DNA of 64,000 bases from Croceivirga sp. (GTDB lineage: Bacteria > Bacteroidota > Bacteroidia > Flavobacteriales > Flavobacteriaceae). A model generated the notes under the pieces. It saw only the letters and a list, made by a program, of their open reading frames with translations, was not told where the DNA came from and did no database searches. Every line of letters starts with the position of its first letter. Position 1 is the first letter of the stretch. The DNA lies in contig JANQQQ010000011.1 of the NCBI GenBank assembly GCA_028284935.1, forward strand, positions 1 to 64,000. The letters are read 5' to 3'. Position numbers and translations under genes: made by a program. Shown in pieces: positions 1 through 10,716 of the stretch.

Positions 1-391
1 TATCAATGCATTGAGGACTGGAAATGAAAACGTCATCACCGTAGTGGGGTGTGGTGGTGATCGTGACAAGTCGAAGCGTCCGGTTATGGGTCATATCGCG
101 TCGGAAATGAGCAATCAGGCCATTTTTACTTCTGATAACCCTCGCTCTGAGCCCCCTTCTACCATTATAGAGGAAATGGAAAAAGGCGTAGAAGCACAAA
201 ATGCCAGAAAGGTCTTGGCCATTGAAAATAGAAAGCAGGCCATACGAACGGCCTGTAAGCTTGCCGAAATGAACGACATCATTTTGGTTGCTGGTAAGGG
301 GCATGAGAATTATCAGGAAACCAATGGGCTTCGAACGGAATTCGATGATTTCAAAGAAGTAAAATCAGCACTTAAAGAACTAAACAAATAA
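1..391 (+). CDS. murE: UDP-N-acetylmuramoyl-tripeptide synthetase MurE, C-terminal part
   Basis: Only the last ~129 codons are inside the window; the reading frame is open at the left edge from base 2. MurE adds the third stem-peptide amino acid to UDP-MurNAc-L-Ala-D-Glu in the cytoplasm. The segment matches the MurE C-terminal ligase domain: a VVGCGGDRDKSKRP stretch, then SDNPRSE, which carries the DNPR signature linked to meso-diaminopimelate selection, and near the end AGKGHENYQ. The stop lies six bases before the mraY start, so the gene is the upstream member of the cluster. The identity is firm; the upstream part cannot be judged. Confidence 0.95.
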   Translation, partial: INALRTGNENVITVVGCGGDRDKSKRPVMGHIASEMSNQAIFTSDNPRSEPPSTIIEEMEKGVEAQNARKVLAIENRKQAIRTACKLAEMNDIILVAGKGHENYQETNGLRTEFDDFKEVKSALKELNK

Positions 392-397
392 AGGAGG

Positions 398-1618
398 ATG
401 CTTTACTATCTTTTTCAATTCTTGGAACAGCAATATCAGTTTCCCGGGGCATCCCTGTTCAAGTTCCTGACCTTCAGGGCGGCTTTTGCCGTTATAGTAT
501 CCCTTCTCATTGCCATGGTTTATGGTAAAAGGGTCATTCTTTTCCTTCAAAAACAACAAATTGGGGAAACCATAAGGGACCTTGGCCTTGAAGGGCAAGA
601 ACAAAAGGCAGGAACCCCGACCATGGGAGGTATCATCATTATTATCTCCACGTTGATTCCGGTGCTATTGGTGGGAGATTTAAAAAACATTTATGTAATA
701 CTGCTCATCATAACCATGGTATGGATGGGAATCATTGGATTCATTGACGATTACATCAAGATTTTCAAGAAAAATAAAAAAGGGCTCAAGGGTCGTTTTA
801 AGGTGATGGGGCAAATTACGTTGGGCCTTATTGTGGGTGCTGTTTTGTATTTCCACCCGATGGTCACCATGAAAGAAAAGGATACCATGACCATAACCCA
901 GGACTTTGAGGTAGAACAGATTTATGGGCAAGAAATAAAGTCCGTTAGGACTAATGTTCCATTTTTTAAAAACAATGAATTGGATTATGCGGAATTCATC
1001 TCTTGGATGGGAGAAGGGGTTACGGATTACGCTTGGCTGATTTTTATTCCAGTGGTTATTTTAATTGTAACAGCGGTTTCCAATGGGGCTAACCTCACGG
1101 ATGGTATTGATGGTTTGGCGGCGGGCTCCTCTGCCATAATAGTGCTCACCTTGGGAATTTTTGCCTGGGTTTCCGGTAATATTCAGTTTTCGGATTATTT
1201 GGACATTTTTTACATCCCAAGGGTGGGTGAATTGGTAGTGTTTATAGCGGCCTTTGTTGGAGGATTGGTAGGGTTTCTATGGTACAATGCCTACCCAGCC
1301 CAAGTTTTCATGGGAGATACGGGAAGTTTGACCATAGGCGGTGTCATCGCTGTTATCGCCATAATGGTCCGAAAGGAATTATTGATCCCCTTACTATGTG
1401 GAATCTTCTTTGCCGAGTCTATCTCGGTAATGCTGCAGGTAGGGTATTTCAAGCATACCAAGAGAAAATATGGCGAGGGAAAACGAATTTTTTTAATGGC
1501 GCCATTGCACCATCATTATCAAAAGAAGCTATACCACGAAAGTAAGATCGTAACCCGATTTTGGATTATTGGCATTTTACTGGCCATTCTAAGCATTGTT
1601 ACGCTGAAGATACGATAG
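398..1618 (+). CDS. mraY: Phospho-N-acetylmuramoyl-pentapeptide-transferase MraY
   Basis: Integral inner-membrane enzyme that transfers phospho-MurNAc-pentapeptide from UDP to undecaprenyl phosphate, giving lipid I. It is 406 aa with about ten hydrophobic segments. Family motifs are visible: FIDDYIK with the Asp pair near residues 115-120, [12 protein letters not shown], and the C-terminal APLHHHYQ histidine cluster. A hydrophilic stretch at about residues 155-205 is longer than in proteobacterial MraY, which I believe is usual for Bacteroidota. A perfect AGGAGG abuts the ATG with no spacer, so it is probably not an efficient ribosome site at this start; the MLYYLF beginning nevertheless matches the family. 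Follows murE by 6 bp. Confidence 0.97.
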   Translation: MLYYLFQFLEQQYQFPGASLFKFLTFRAAFAVIVSLLIAMVYGKRVILFLQKQQIGETIRDLGLEGQEQKAGTPTMGGIIIIISTLIPVLLVGDLKNIYVILLIITMVWMGIIGFIDDYIKIFKKNKKGLKGRFKVMGQITLGLIVGAVLYFHPMVTMKEKDTMTITQDFEVEQIYGQEIKSVRTNVPFFKNNELDYAEFISWMGEGVTDYAWLIFIPVVILIVTAVSNGANLTDGIDGLAAGSSAIIVLTLGIFAWVSGNIQFSDYLDIFYIPRVGELVVFIAAFVGGLVGFLWYNAYPAQVFMGDTGSLTIGGVIAVIAIMVRKELLIPLLCGIFFAESISVMLQVGYFKHTKRKYGEGKRIFLMAPLHHHYQKKLYHESKIVTRFWIIGILLAILSIVTLKIR

Positions 1619-1619
1619 G

Positions 1620-2954
1620 ATGAAGCGCTTGGTGGTTCTTGGAGGTGGAGAAAGTGGGGTAGGTACTGCCCTGTTGGGTAGGCAAAGGGGATTTGAAGTT
1701 TTTGTTTCGGACAAAGGTCAAATTAAGAAGAAATATAAAAACGTTCTTGAACATATTGAGATTGAATGGGAAGAGGGAGAACATACGGTTTCGAAGCTTA
1801 CAAACGCTGATGTGGTGATGAAGAGCCCCGGAATTTCTGATACCGTACCCTTGGTGCGGCAGCTGGTGGAGAAGGGAATTCCGGTGATATCGGAAATAGA
1901 GTTCGCTTCAAAATACACAAATGCCACTATCATAGGTATTACTGGAACCAATGGGAAGACCACTACGACGAGTTTGACCCATCATCTGGTCCAAGAAGCT
2001 GGTTTTCATGTGGGGTGTGCGGGAAACATTGGTGACAGTTTTGCCAAAATGGTTTCTGAAAATGATTTTGAAAACTATGTTTTGGAAATCAGCAGCTTTC
2101 AACTGGACGGTATCATGGATTTTAAGCCTAAGGTGGCTGTTATTACCAATATTACCCCAGATCATTTGGACCGCTATGAGTATCGCTTTGAAAACTATAT
2201 CGCTTCAAAATTTAGGATAGCCATGAACCAAGATCATAGTGATTACCTGATTTATGATGCCGATGACGAAGTCATAACAACGTGGCTAAAGCAACATCCC
2301 GTTCAATCCAAATTGGTTCCATTTTCGCTCCAAAATGAACAAGCATTTGGAGCGTGGCTGGACAAGAACACAATACGAATTAATGTAGAATCTAAAACCC
2401 TGGAAATGAGTACAGACTTTTTGACCCTAGATGGTCAGCATAACGTAAAAAATGCCATGGCAGCTGGCTTGGCATCCATGCTCGTAGGTGTTCGCAAGGA
2501 AGCCATCAAACAGAGTATTCAAACGTTTCAGGGAGTACCCCATCGTTTGGAAAAAGTGTTGAAAATCAACCATGTGGAATACATCAATGATTCCAAAGCC
2601 ACCAATGTGAACGCCACATATTACGCGTTGGATGGCATTAAAAAATCAATTGTCTGGATTGTTGGTGGCGTGGATAAGGGCAATGACTATTCGGAACTAA
2701 TGCCAATGGTACGGGAAAAAGTAAAAGGGATCATTTGTTTGGGAATGGACAATTCAAAACTGTTTGAAACTTTTGGAAATGTGGTGGAACCCATGGTTGA
2801 AACCACGTCCATGGAAGAAGCGGTCAAAATTGCCTATAAAATGGCCTCCCGTGGCGATGCCGTATTACTATCCCCTGCCTGTGCCAGCTTTGATTTGTTT
2901 AATAATTACGAGGATCGGGGAGACCAATTTAAAGCGGCGATAAGAAAACTATAA
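1620..2954 (+). CDS. murD: UDP-N-acetylmuramoylalanine--D-glutamate ligase MurD
   Basis: Cytoplasmic Mur ligase that adds D-Glu to UDP-MurNAc-L-Ala. It is 444 aa, the normal family length. The N-terminal Rossmann-like GGGESGVGTA binds the UDP moiety; the central ATP-binding P-loop is GITGTNGKTTTT at about residues 103-114; DHLDRY and the C-terminal-domain motif NDSKATN follow. The gene starts one base after the mraY stop and runs into ftsW after 7 bp, consistent with one transcript. Confidence 0.97.
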   Translation: MKRLVVLGGGESGVGTALLGRQRGFEVFVSDKGQIKKKYKNVLEHIEIEWEEGEHTVSKLTNADVVMKSPGISDTVPLVRQLVEKGIPVISEIEFASKYTNATIIGITGTNGKTTTTSLTHHLVQEAGFHVGCAGNIGDSFAKMVSENDFENYVLEISSFQLDGIMDFKPKVAVITNITPDHLDRYEYRFENYIASKFRIAMNQDHSDYLIYDADDEVITTWLKQHPVQSKLVPFSLQNEQAFGAWLDKNTIRINVESKTLEMSTDFLTLDGQHNVKNAMAAGLASMLVGVRKEAIKQSIQTFQGVPHRLEKVLKINHVEYINDSKATNVNATYYALDGIKKSIVWIVGGVDKGNDYSELMPMVREKVKGIICLGMDNSKLFETFGNVVEPMVETTSMEEAVKIAYKMASRGDAVLLSPACASFDLFNNYEDRGDQFKAAIRKL

Positions 2955-2961
2955 TAAGGTA

Positions 2962-4167
2962 ATGAAAGCACTTTTGCAGAACTTAAAAGGAGATAGGGCC
3001 ATTTGGGGTATCGTTGCCCTATTGGCACTGTTTTCTTTTTTGCCAGTATATAGTGCGAGTACCAATTTGGTGTATGTAAAGGACAGCGGGACAACGATCA
3101 GTCATTTGGTAAAACACGGCGTTTTACTGTTCCTCGGGTTTATGATTATTTATGCCGTTCATAGGATTCCTGCGCATTACTTTAAAGGACTTTCATTAAT
3201 GGCAATGCCCATTGTCATTCCACTATTGGCATATACTTTGACGGTCGAGACCCAAATTGGCGAGGCTACAGCTAACCGTTGGATACGTATACCGGTCATT
3301 GGAGTCAACTTTCAAACGTCAACCCTTGCTTCAGTAGTACTTATGATCTGGGTAGCGCGCTACCTCTCAAAAATCAAGGATAAGACCATACGATTTAAGG
3401 ATAGCATTTTACCCTTATGGCTCCCAACTGCCTTAGTCATCGTACTTATTCTTCCAGAGAACTTCTCAACGGCGGCCATTCTGGGATTCTTGGTATTGGT
3501 GCTTTGTTTTCTTGGAGGATATCCCTTAAAATATTTGTTCAGCATTGTGGGAGTGGGTATGCTGATAGCCGGCATGTTTATTACGGTTTTGTTGGCAGCC
3601 CCAGATAAGATTCCATCACAAAGGGCATTGACATGGAAAAATAGGATTGAAACATTCATCTACCCAGAAAGGGCCTCAGCTGATGCTTCCAGACAGGTAG
3701 AATACGCTAAAATGGCTGTTGCGGAAGGTGGCTTGGTGGGAAAGGGAGCTGGAAAGAGTGTGATGAAGAATTTGTTGTCCCAGAGTACATCAGATTTCAT
3801 TTTTGCGATCATCATTGAAGAATACGGGCTCGTGGGAGGGCTGGGGCTACTGTTCTTTTATCTGTTGTTGCTTTTTAGGATTGTAGTAGTGGCCAATTCG
3901 GCCAAATCCATATTTGCCAAATTATTGGTCATTGGAGTGGGTTTGCCCATCGTATTCCAGGCATTTATTAATATGGCGGTGGTGGTAGAACTTTTTCCAA
4001 CTACAGGGCAGCCCTTGCCATTGATTAGTATGGGGGGGACATCCATTTGGATGACCTGCTTGGCCATCGGTATTGTACTGAGTGCAAGTGATAAAAAACA
4101 AGTGGAAACAGATTCCACTGCAATTGATGATAACAACCCTTTGGAAGTGTTGAGTGGGCAATTATAG
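2962..4167 (+). CDS. ftsW: SEDS-family peptidoglycan glycosyltransferase FtsW
   Basis: Polytopic division protein that polymerises lipid II at the septum with its cognate class B PBP. It is 401 aa with about ten membrane helices. SEDS hallmarks seen are ANRWIRIP near residue 110, the GKGAGKS stretch in the large periplasmic loop, [13 protein letters not shown], and the terminal [17 protein letters not shown]. Position between murD and murG favours FtsW over the elongation paralogue RodA. The C-terminal tail is short and polar. The stop overlaps the chosen murG start by 14 bp. Confidence 0.95.
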   Translation: MKALLQNLKGDRAIWGIVALLALFSFLPVYSASTNLVYVKDSGTTISHLVKHGVLLFLGFMIIYAVHRIPAHYFKGLSLMAMPIVIPLLAYTLTVETQIGEATANRWIRIPVIGVNFQTSTLASVVLMIWVARYLSKIKDKTIRFKDSILPLWLPTALVIVLILPENFSTAAILGFLVLVLCFLGGYPLKYLFSIVGVGMLIAGMFITVLLAAPDKIPSQRALTWKNRIETFIYPERASADASRQVEYAKMAVAEGGLVGKGAGKSVMKNLLSQSTSDFIFAIIIEEYGLVGGLGLLFFYLLLLFRIVVVANSAKSIFAKLLVIGVGLPIVFQAFINMAVVVELFPTTGQPLPLISMGGTSIWMTCLAIGIVLSASDKKQVETDSTAIDDNNPLEVLSGQL

Positions 4168-5242
4168 AATGATACTTTCCGGGGGGGGAACGGGAGGACA
4201 TATTTATCCCGCCATAGCAATAGCCAACGAGATAAGGAGGCGGTATCCGGATACCGAATTCCTGTTTGTTGGGGCGAAGGACAAAATGGAAATGGAAAAG
4301 GTACCCCAGGCTGGATATAAAATAAAAGGTCTGTGGATAAGTGGATTACAAAGGAAATTGACTCTGAGGAACTTGATGTTTCCTATAAAATTGATACATA
4401 GTTTGTTGAGTGCTAGAAAAATAGTGAACCAATTTCAACCCAATGTGGCCATCGGGACAGGTGGATTTGCAAGTGGTCCGTTGCTAAAGGTGGCTTCCCA
4501 AAAAGGGATTCCCTGTGTGCTGCAGGAGCAAAATTCCCATGCAGGAATCACCAATAAATTATTGGCCAATAAGGCCCAAAAGATATGTGTGGCCTATGAC
4601 GGAATGGAGCGCTACTTTCCAAAGGAAAAGATTATTAAAACTGGGAATCCAGTGCGTGCGGATTTGGTGAATACCAAAAATGACAAGGCTAATGGAGTGG
4701 AGTTGTTTGGGTTGGATGTCAAGAAACCAGTACTACTCATTTTAGGGGGGAGTTTGGGGGCCCGTAGAATCAATCAATTGATAGAAGCTAAGTTGGACTT
4801 TTTCCAAAATATGGGGATACAGCTGATTTGGCAATGTGGAAAACTATATCAGGAGGATTATCAAAAATATACTTCTGCAGCGGTCAAGGTGGTTCCTTTT
4901 ATCAATGAAATGAGCAAAGCTTTTGCAGCAGCAGATATCATTATATCCAGGGCTGGAGCCAGTTCTGTTTCTGAACTGTGCATTGTGGGGAAACCAGTAC
5001 TCTTTGTTCCTTCCCCCAATGTGGCCGAGGATCATCAAACCAAAAATGCCATGGCATTGGTAAAAGAAGAAGCAGCATTACTTATAAAAGAGTCAGAACT
5101 GGATATAACATTTGAATCGGTTTTTGAGGAACTGATAGGTTCAAGGGAAAGACGGGAGCTATTGTCAAAGAATATCCAAAAATTGGCCCTACCAAAGGCA
5201 ACCGAGCATATTGTGGACGAGATAGAAAAATTATTGAAGTGA
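4154..5242 (+). CDS. murG: UDP-N-acetylglucosamine--N-acetylmuramyl-(pentapeptide) pyrophosphoryl-undecaprenol transferase MurG
   Basis: Peripheral membrane GT28 transferase that adds GlcNAc to lipid I to make lipid II. The N-terminal lipid-I site motif [14 protein letters not shown] is at residues 7-20, the HAGITNK segment is near 130, and the UDP-GlcNAc half carries [10 protein letters not shown] and [14 protein letters not shown] start at 4154 overlaps ftsW by 14 bp and gives [12 protein letters not shown], the usual form in relatives; the alternative ATG at 4169 lies just after the ftsW stop and loses only five residues. The stop overlaps the murC start as GTGA. Confidence 0.95.
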   Translation: MGNYRMILSGGGTGGHIYPAIAIANEIRRRYPDTEFLFVGAKDKMEMEKVPQAGYKIKGLWISGLQRKLTLRNLMFPIKLIHSLLSARKIVNQFQPNVAIGTGGFASGPLLKVASQKGIPCVLQEQNSHAGITNKLLANKAQKICVAYDGMERYFPKEKIIKTGNPVRADLVNTKNDKANGVELFGLDVKKPVLLILGGSLGARRINQLIEAKLDFFQNMGIQLIWQCGKLYQEDYQKYTSAAVKVVPFINEMSKAFAAADIIISRAGASSVSELCIVGKPVLFVPSPNVAEDHQTKNAMALVKEEAALLIKESELDITFESVFEELIGSRERRELLSKNIQKLALPKATEHIVDEIEKLLK

Positions 5243-6591
5243 ACTTGAAGGAAATACAAAGGGTATATTTTATAGGAATTGGTGGCATTGGAATGTCTGC
5301 CTTGGCCCGGTATTTCCATCATATAGGGAAGCGCGTTGCTGGGTATGACAAAACAACGACCCCTTTGACCCAGGAATTGGAGTCCTTGGGCATGGATATC
5401 CATTACCACGACGAATTGGAGGATGTCCCTGGAGTGTTTAAGGAAATAAACGGTACTTTAGTGGTGTATACCCCAGCGGTCCCGGATAGTCATTCCGAAC
5501 TGCGCTATTTTTTAAATCAAGGTTTTGCTGTAAAAAAGCGTTCCGAAGTACTTGGTTTGATTACCAAGGACACCTTTGCCTTTGCCGTGGCAGGGACCCA
5601 TGGGAAGACAACGACATCATGCATTCTGGCTCATTTACTAAAAGAGGCAAAGGGTTCCTTTACTGCCTTTTTGGGGGGTATTTCAGAGGACTTCAATAGC
5701 AATTTTGCATTTGAAGGGGACCAATATTCCGTCGTCGAAGCAGATGAGTTTGACCGTTCCTTTTTAAGGCTTTACCCCAATGTTGCCTGTATCACCTCCA
5801 TGGATGCGGATCATTTGGATATCTACGGTACGGCCTCAGATCTTAAGGATGCGTTTATAGCGTTCGCGGAAAGAATAGCAGCTGATGGAAAGCTTTTGGT
5901 GCGTCAAGGGTTACCCTTGGAGGGTGTTACTTATGGCATTGAAGAGGTAGCAGCCTACAGCATCATGAATATAGCTATTAAGGAAGGGTCCTATGTTTTT
6001 GATATAAACGGACCTTTCGGAATCATCAAAGATGTGGTTTTCAACAAACCTGGACGCCATAACCTGTTAAATGCACTGGCGGCATTTGCAATGGCCGTGG
6101 AGGCCGGATTTGAACCGAGGGTACTGGCAAAAGGTCTTCAAACCTTTAAAGGGGTACGGCGCAGGTTTTCATATCAGCTCAAAGAACGGGATTTCGTGTT
6201 TATTGACGATTATGCACACCATCCTACGGAGATAAATGCGGTTTTTGATGCCGTTTCAGAAATGCACCCCCATACGTTCAAGATGGTGGTGTTTCAACCT
6301 CATCTGTTCAGTCGTACCAAAGATTTTGCTGAAGAATTTGCACAATCCTTGGCAAGGTTTGATTCCGTTCTGCTTTTGGACATCTATCCGGCTAGGGAAG
6401 AACCCATACCTGGGGTCACTTCAAGCTGGCTTTTGGACAAAATTGACCATCCCAGAAAGAAACTGGTCAATAAATCAGAGATAATCAAAGAAATAAGCAC
6501 CGCAAAACCCAACCTCCTAGTTACCCTTGGGGCCGGAGACATTGGATTGGAGGTGCCTAAAATCAAAAAAGCGTTGGCCTATGCGAGTTAA
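5239..6591 (+). CDS. murC: UDP-N-acetylmuramate--L-alanine ligase MurC
   Basis: First Mur ligase, adding L-Ala to UDP-MurNAc. It is 450 aa. Motifs: the N-terminal [13 protein letters not shown], the P-loop [11 protein letters not shown] near residues 115-125, [16 protein letters not shown], and the C-terminal [10 protein letters not shown]. The start is GTG, overlapping the murG stop (GTGA), a typical coupling arrangement. It overlaps ftsQ by 11 bp at its end. Confidence 0.96.
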   Translation: MNLKEIQRVYFIGIGGIGMSALARYFHHIGKRVAGYDKTTTPLTQELESLGMDIHYHDELEDVPGVFKEINGTLVVYTPAVPDSHSELRYFLNQGFAVKKRSEVLGLITKDTFAFAVAGTHGKTTTSCILAHLLKEAKGSFTAFLGGISEDFNSNFAFEGDQYSVVEADEFDRSFLRLYPNVACITSMDADHLDIYGTASDLKDAFIAFAERIAADGKLLVRQGLPLEGVTYGIEEVAAYSIMNIAIKEGSYVFDINGPFGIIKDVVFNKPGRHNLLNALAAFAMAVEAGFEPRVLAKGLQTFKGVRRRFSYQLKERDFVFIDDYAHHPTEINAVFDAVSEMHPHTFKMVVFQPHLFSRTKDFAEEFAQSLARFDSVLLLDIYPAREEPIPGVTSSWLLDKIDHPRKKLVNKSEIIKEISTAKPNLLVTLGAGDIGLEVPKIKKALAYAS

Positions 6592-7300
6592 TTGGAATTA
6601 CATAAAAATGTCAGTTTTGGTCCTTGCCATAGCAGGACTTTACAGTTTTTCCGATTATCGTGGAAAAAACCGAAAAGTAAGTGATGTCGTCATTAAATTC
6701 CTGGGAGACAATGACTTGTATTTGACGGAAGATGCGGTTAATAAATTGTTAATACAAAATTATGGAAGCATAAAAAACAGGGAAAAAGAACAAGTAGCTT
6801 TGAATTCCATAGAAGAGATTATCGAGTCCAATCCTATGGTAAAAAACGCCCAAGTCTATTTTTCCGTTCAAGGGGAACTCATCTCAGAAATTGTTCAACG
6901 TAAGCCAATTGGAAGAATTGAAGGAACCAACAGATTTTATCTGGATGATGAAGGAAAACGCATGCCCTTGTCCAAGAATCATTCGGCCCGTGTTCCCATC
7001 ATTACGGGTAAAATCACAGGAAAAAGTCTAGAGGATGCCTATGTGATTTTAAACTACATCTACAAAGATGAGTTCTTGAGAAAGAATGTTATTGGTATTC
7101 ATATTAAAGACGAGGGGGACTACCAGTTAAAACTAAGGGTAGATGAATTTGTGGTCAATCTGGGTACTATCGATAACCTAGATGAAAAGTTTAAGAATTT
7201 CATGGCTTTTTATTCAAAAGCTACCAAGGATAAGACTTTGGAGAATTATGCTGCCGTGAGTTTGGAATTTGATAATCAAGTGGTGTGCACCAAAATATAA
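6581..7300 (+). CDS. ftsQ: Cell division protein FtsQ/DivIB
   Basis: Bitopic divisome protein of 239 aa from the ATG at 6581, which lies inside the end of murC. It has one N-terminal membrane segment (about residues 8-24), then a POTRA-like region with DVVIKFLGDN and LTEDAVNKLL, and a beta domain containing GRIEGTNRFYLDDEG. Sequence identity in this family is always low, so the call rests on topology, the FYLDDEG-type motif and its place between murC and ftsA. An upstream in-frame start at 6527 would extend it deep into murC and is unlikely. Confidence 0.9.
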   Translation: MRVNWNYIKMSVLVLAIAGLYSFSDYRGKNRKVSDVVIKFLGDNDLYLTEDAVNKLLIQNYGSIKNREKEQVALNSIEEIIESNPMVKNAQVYFSVQGELISEIVQRKPIGRIEGTNRFYLDDEGKRMPLSKNHSARVPIITGKITGKSLEDAYVILNYIYKDEFLRKNVIGIHIKDEGDYQLKLRVDEFVVNLGTIDNLDEKFKNFMAFYSKATKDKTLENYAAVSLEFDNQVVCTKI

Positions 7301-7303
7301 ATT

Positions 7304-8629
7304 ATGGAACAAGGGAAGTATTCAGTAGGTCTGGACATTGGAACAACTAAAATTGTTGCCATTATAGGTCGTGAAAACGAATATGGCAAAATCGAGGTAT
7401 TGGGCTCGGGTAGGTCCAAAAGTTTGGGAGTGCATCGTGGAGTGGTCAATAATATCACCCAAACCATTAGTTCCATTCAGCAGGCTGTGGAACAAGCAGA
7501 GCTAAATGCCGGGCTAAAAATCGGTTCTGTAGTGGTTGGTATTGCTGGCCAGCATATTAGAAGCCTTCAACACAGCGATTATATTACAAGGCCTGATGCG
7601 GAAGAAGTGATCAACGATGATGATTTGGATAAGTTGTGCAATCAGGTCTACAAATTGGTGATGCTTCCTGGTGAAGAGATCATCCATGTGCTGCCACAAG
7701 AGTACCGAGTGGACGGCCAATCGGAAATAAAGCAACCCATTGGCATGTACGGGGGTCGACTGGAAGCTAATTTTCATGTAGTTGTAGGGCAGGTCTCTTC
7801 CATTAAAAATATTGGAAGGTGCATCAAAAGTGCAGGACTTGATTTAGGGAATATCACTTTGGAACCTTTGGCATCCGCGGAAGCAGTGTTGAGCCAAGAA
7901 GAAAAAGAAGCTGGTGTGGCCCTGATTGATATAGGGGGTGGCACAACAGATCTTGCCATTTTTAAGGATGGTATCATACGTCACACCGCAGTAATCCCAT
8001 TTGGGGGGAATGTTATCACTGAAGACATCAAAGAGGGTTGTTCCATCATTGAAAAACAGGCAGAGCTGTTAAAGATGAAGTTTGGATCTGCTTGGCCAGG
8101 TGAGAACAGGGACAACGAGATTGTTTCCATTCCAGGGCTTCGCGGCCGTGAACCCAAGGAAATCACTTTAAAAAACCTTTCCAAAATCATTCATGCCAGG
8201 GTGGTTGAAATTATTGAGCAGGTCTATGTGGAAATAAAGAACTACGGTCATGAAGAACAAAAGAAAAAATTGATCGCCGGCATTGTTTTGACAGGTGGAG
8301 GAAGCCAGCTAAAACATTTGAAGCAATTGGTGGAATATATCACGGGTATGGATACCAGAATTGGATATCCCAACGAGCACTTGGCGGGCGATTCCGATGA
8401 TGAAATAGCAAGCCCACTATATGCTACCGCGGTTGGACTTTTAATGAATGCGGTACAGTCCGATAACAAGAAAAGCCAACCGGAAGTAGTCGAGAATCAT
8501 GAACCCGAGAAGGTATTGGCGGGGGAGGAACCCGTTTCTTCGGGAACTACTTCACAGATGAAGGAACGAAAAACCATTTTCGATAAATGGTCGGAGAAAT
8601 TGAAGGACTTTTTGGATAACGCAGAATAA
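7304..8629 (+). CDS. ftsA: Cell division protein FtsA
   Basis: Actin-like ATPase that tethers FtsZ filaments to the membrane. It is 441 aa. Visible are phosphate-1 SVGLDIGTTKI at residues 7-17, the SHS2/1C region with HVLPQEYRVDGQ, phosphate-2 ALIDIGGGTTDLA, and adenosine motif GIVLTGGGSQLK. The C-terminus, after a variable linker, ends in a KWSEKLKDFLDN stretch that should form the membrane-targeting amphipathic helix. It sits 3 bp after ftsQ and 33 bp before ftsZ. Confidence 0.96.
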   Translation: MEQGKYSVGLDIGTTKIVAIIGRENEYGKIEVLGSGRSKSLGVHRGVVNNITQTISSIQQAVEQAELNAGLKIGSVVVGIAGQHIRSLQHSDYITRPDAEEVINDDDLDKLCNQVYKLVMLPGEEIIHVLPQEYRVDGQSEIKQPIGMYGGRLEANFHVVVGQVSSIKNIGRCIKSAGLDLGNITLEPLASAEAVLSQEEKEAGVALIDIGGGTTDLAIFKDGIIRHTAVIPFGGNVITEDIKEGCSIIEKQAELLKMKFGSAWPGENRDNEIVSIPGLRGREPKEITLKNLSKIIHARVVEIIEQVYVEIKNYGHEEQKKKLIAGIVLTGGGSQLKHLKQLVEYITGMDTRIGYPNEHLAGDSDDEIASPLYATAVGLLMNAVQSDNKKSQPEVVENHEPEKVLAGEEPVSSGTTSQMKERKTIFDKWSEKLKDFLDNAE

Positions 8630-8662
8630 ACACGAATAAAAACCTACAAATAATACAGCACC

Positions 8663-10612
8663 ATGAGTAAAAACAGTGAATTTGACAATATAGCATTCGA
8701 TTTGCCAAAAAATAAAAGCAACGTCATTAAAGTAATTGGCGTAGGAGGTGGTGGAAGTAATGCCATCAATCATATGTACCAAGCAGGCATCAACGGAGTG
8801 GACTTTGTCATCTGCAATACGGATGCACAGGCTTTGGCCAACAGTTCCGTGCCCAATAAAATTCAATTGGGGGTTTCCCTTACGGAAGGACTGGGGGCAG
8901 GAGCCAATCCCGAGATTGGGGAACAGGCGGCCATGGAAAGCATGGAAGACCTTAAGGTGATGCTGGATACGACCACTAAGATGGCATTCATTACAGCTGG
9001 AATGGGCGGGGGTACAGGTACTGGTGCTGCACCTGTAATTGCCAAGGTGGCCCGTGAAATGGATATATTAACGGTAGGTATTGTGACCATCCCCTTTCAA
9101 TTTGAAGGAGCCATGCGCTGTAAACAGGCCCAATTGGGGATTGAAAAGCTTAGGGCGAATGTGGATTCCTTGATTGTTATTAACAATAATAAGCTTAGGG
9201 AGGTCTATGGTAATCTTGGGTTTAAGGCAGGATTTTCAAAGGCCGATGAGGTATTGGCAACTGCAGCTCGGGGAATTGCAGAGGTAATCACCCACCACTA
9301 CACGCAAAACATTGACCTCAGGGACGCAAAAACAGTTTTGTCGGATAGTGGAACTGCCATTATGGGGTCCTCAATGGCTTCTGGTTCAGGTAGGGCCAAT
9401 GAGGCCATTACCAAAGCCTTGGATTCTCCTCTGTTAAATGACAACAAGATTACCGGAGCTAAAAATGTGCTATTACTCATTGTTTCAGGAGGTCAGGAAA
9501 TTACCATCGATGAAATTGGTGAAATCAATGACTACATTCAGATAGAGGCGGGTCATGGTGCCAATATCATTATGGGAGTTGGGGAGGATGAAAACCTTGG
9601 TGATGCTATTGCCGTAACGGTCATTGCCACGGGTTTTGCGGTAGACCAACAGGATGACATTGTCAATACAGAGTCAAAAAAAATCATTCATACCCTTGAG
9701 GACGAGCAAAGAGCCGTTCAAGATTTGAGTGCAGATAGCACGGCGGTCGGCAAATCAGGTTCTGATGAACCCGTCATCAAGCATACATTGGAGGAGGAAA
9801 ATGAAGAGTTGGAATCCGATTTGATTCCCACGACCAGTTATATCCGAAACTTCAACGTCTTTTATGAGCAGGTACTTCCCGAACCCGTTCCCGAAGTGAT
9901 TGCAACCACTACGGATGATGATTTTATTATTATCGAATCCAAGGATGTCATCAATGAAATGGAGGTCGTTGGGGAAGAAGTGGTCGCACCTTCAGAAAAT
10001 GAAGAAGACCAGTTTGCCTTGACCTTTGATATGCCCATTAATGAATTAAAAGAGGATAAACCCTTGGAGAATGAGAATACCATAACCTTTGACCTGAGTC
10101 CAGAGGTTAAGGATATGGAAGTCCAGGAATTTGTTGAAGTCAGTCCGGTTCTGGACTATAATTTGGATGGTGAAACCCGGTACAATCTGGAAGAATATAT
10201 GGAATTGGAAACCCAGCTGACGGGTGCCCGCTCCGTAGCGGAAACCCACGAACCAAAGTTGGTGGAAAATGAACTGGTTTTTGAAAAGAAAACCATCAAA
10301 ACCGAGGCGGCGATAGAAAATGAGTCGGGTTCTGATGGTCACGTAGACCCTATGAACAGTTCTATTGGTGATTTGTTGAAGGAACGTGCGGAAGAGCGCA
10401 AGCGAAAACTTAAAAACTTCAATTACACCTTTAAGAACAATAGAAAGAGTGTGGACGATATAGAGAAGGAACCAGCTTACAAAAGGCAGGGGGTGGATTT
10501 GGATGAAAATCCCAAAGAGCAAAAAGTATCAAGAATGAGTTTGGGGGAGGATAGCAATGATGAAATTCAATTGCGTTCCAACAACTCATTTTTACACGAT
10601 AATGTTGATTAG
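8663..10612 (+). CDS. ftsZ: Cell division protein FtsZ
   Basis: Tubulin-like GTPase forming the Z ring. It is 649 aa: the GTPase/polymerisation core occupies about residues 15-325 with GVGGGGSNAINHM near the start and the tubulin signature GGGTGTGAAP near residues 115-124. The remaining ~320 residues are an acidic low-complexity linker ending in a basic patch and a conserved-looking SNNSFLHDNVD tail. Such long tails are usual in Flavobacteriaceae. It is the last gene of the cluster, followed by a terminator hairpin. Confidence 0.97.
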   Translation: MSKNSEFDNIAFDLPKNKSNVIKVIGVGGGGSNAINHMYQAGINGVDFVICNTDAQALANSSVPNKIQLGVSLTEGLGAGANPEIGEQAAMESMEDLKVMLDTTTKMAFITAGMGGGTGTGAAPVIAKVAREMDILTVGIVTIPFQFEGAMRCKQAQLGIEKLRANVDSLIVINNNKLREVYGNLGFKAGFSKADEVLATAARGIAEVITHHYTQNIDLRDAKTVLSDSGTAIMGSSMASGSGRANEAITKALDSPLLNDNKITGAKNVLLLIVSGGQEITIDEIGEINDYIQIEAGHGANIIMGVGEDENLGDAIAVTVIATGFAVDQQDDIVNTESKKIIHTLEDEQRAVQDLSADSTAVGKSGSDEPVIKHTLEEENEELESDLIPTTSYIRNFNVFYEQVLPEPVPEVIATTTDDDFIIIESKDVINEMEVVGEEVVAPSENEEDQFALTFDMPINELKEDKPLENENTITFDLSPEVKDMEVQEFVEVSPVLDYNLDGETRYNLEEYMELETQLTGARSVAETHEPKLVENELVFEKKTIKTEAAIENESGSDGHVDPMNSSIGDLLKERAEERKRKLKNFNYTFKNNRKSVDDIEKEPAYKRQGVDLDENPKEQKVSRMSLGEDSNDEIQLRSNNSFLHDNVD

Positions 10613-10650
10613 TAGTGTTTAGTTTGTTTCCATTTTAATGGAGCGTTTAG

Positions 10651-10688
10651 GCCCGGAAATAGTAACCTATTTTCGGGTTTATTTTTTA
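10651..10688 (+). terminator. Rho-independent terminator after ftsZ
   Basis: A CCCGGAAATAG arm pairs with CTATTTTCGGG across a TAAC loop, with one mismatch, and is followed by TTTATTTTTTA. It lies 40 bp past the ftsZ stop, so it marks the end of the division cluster. Confidence 0.8.
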
Positions 10689-10694
10689 TCTTCG
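10687..10694 (+). promoter_or_regulatory. Possible Bacteroidota -7 element for the YqeY-like gene
   Basis: TATCTTCG resembles the Bacteroidota -7 consensus TAnnTTTG and lies just after the ftsZ terminator, 22 bp before the ATG at 10717. I see no TTG -33 element at the expected distance, so this is a weak call. Confidence 0.3.
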
Positions 10695-10716
10695 CAGCCC
10701 GATTAATTTTTTGGTG

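Noticed and set aside
6527..6580. Extended ftsQ start within murC
   Set aside because: The added residues lie wholly inside the murC coding end and precede the membrane segment without benefit; ATG 6581 fits relatives.
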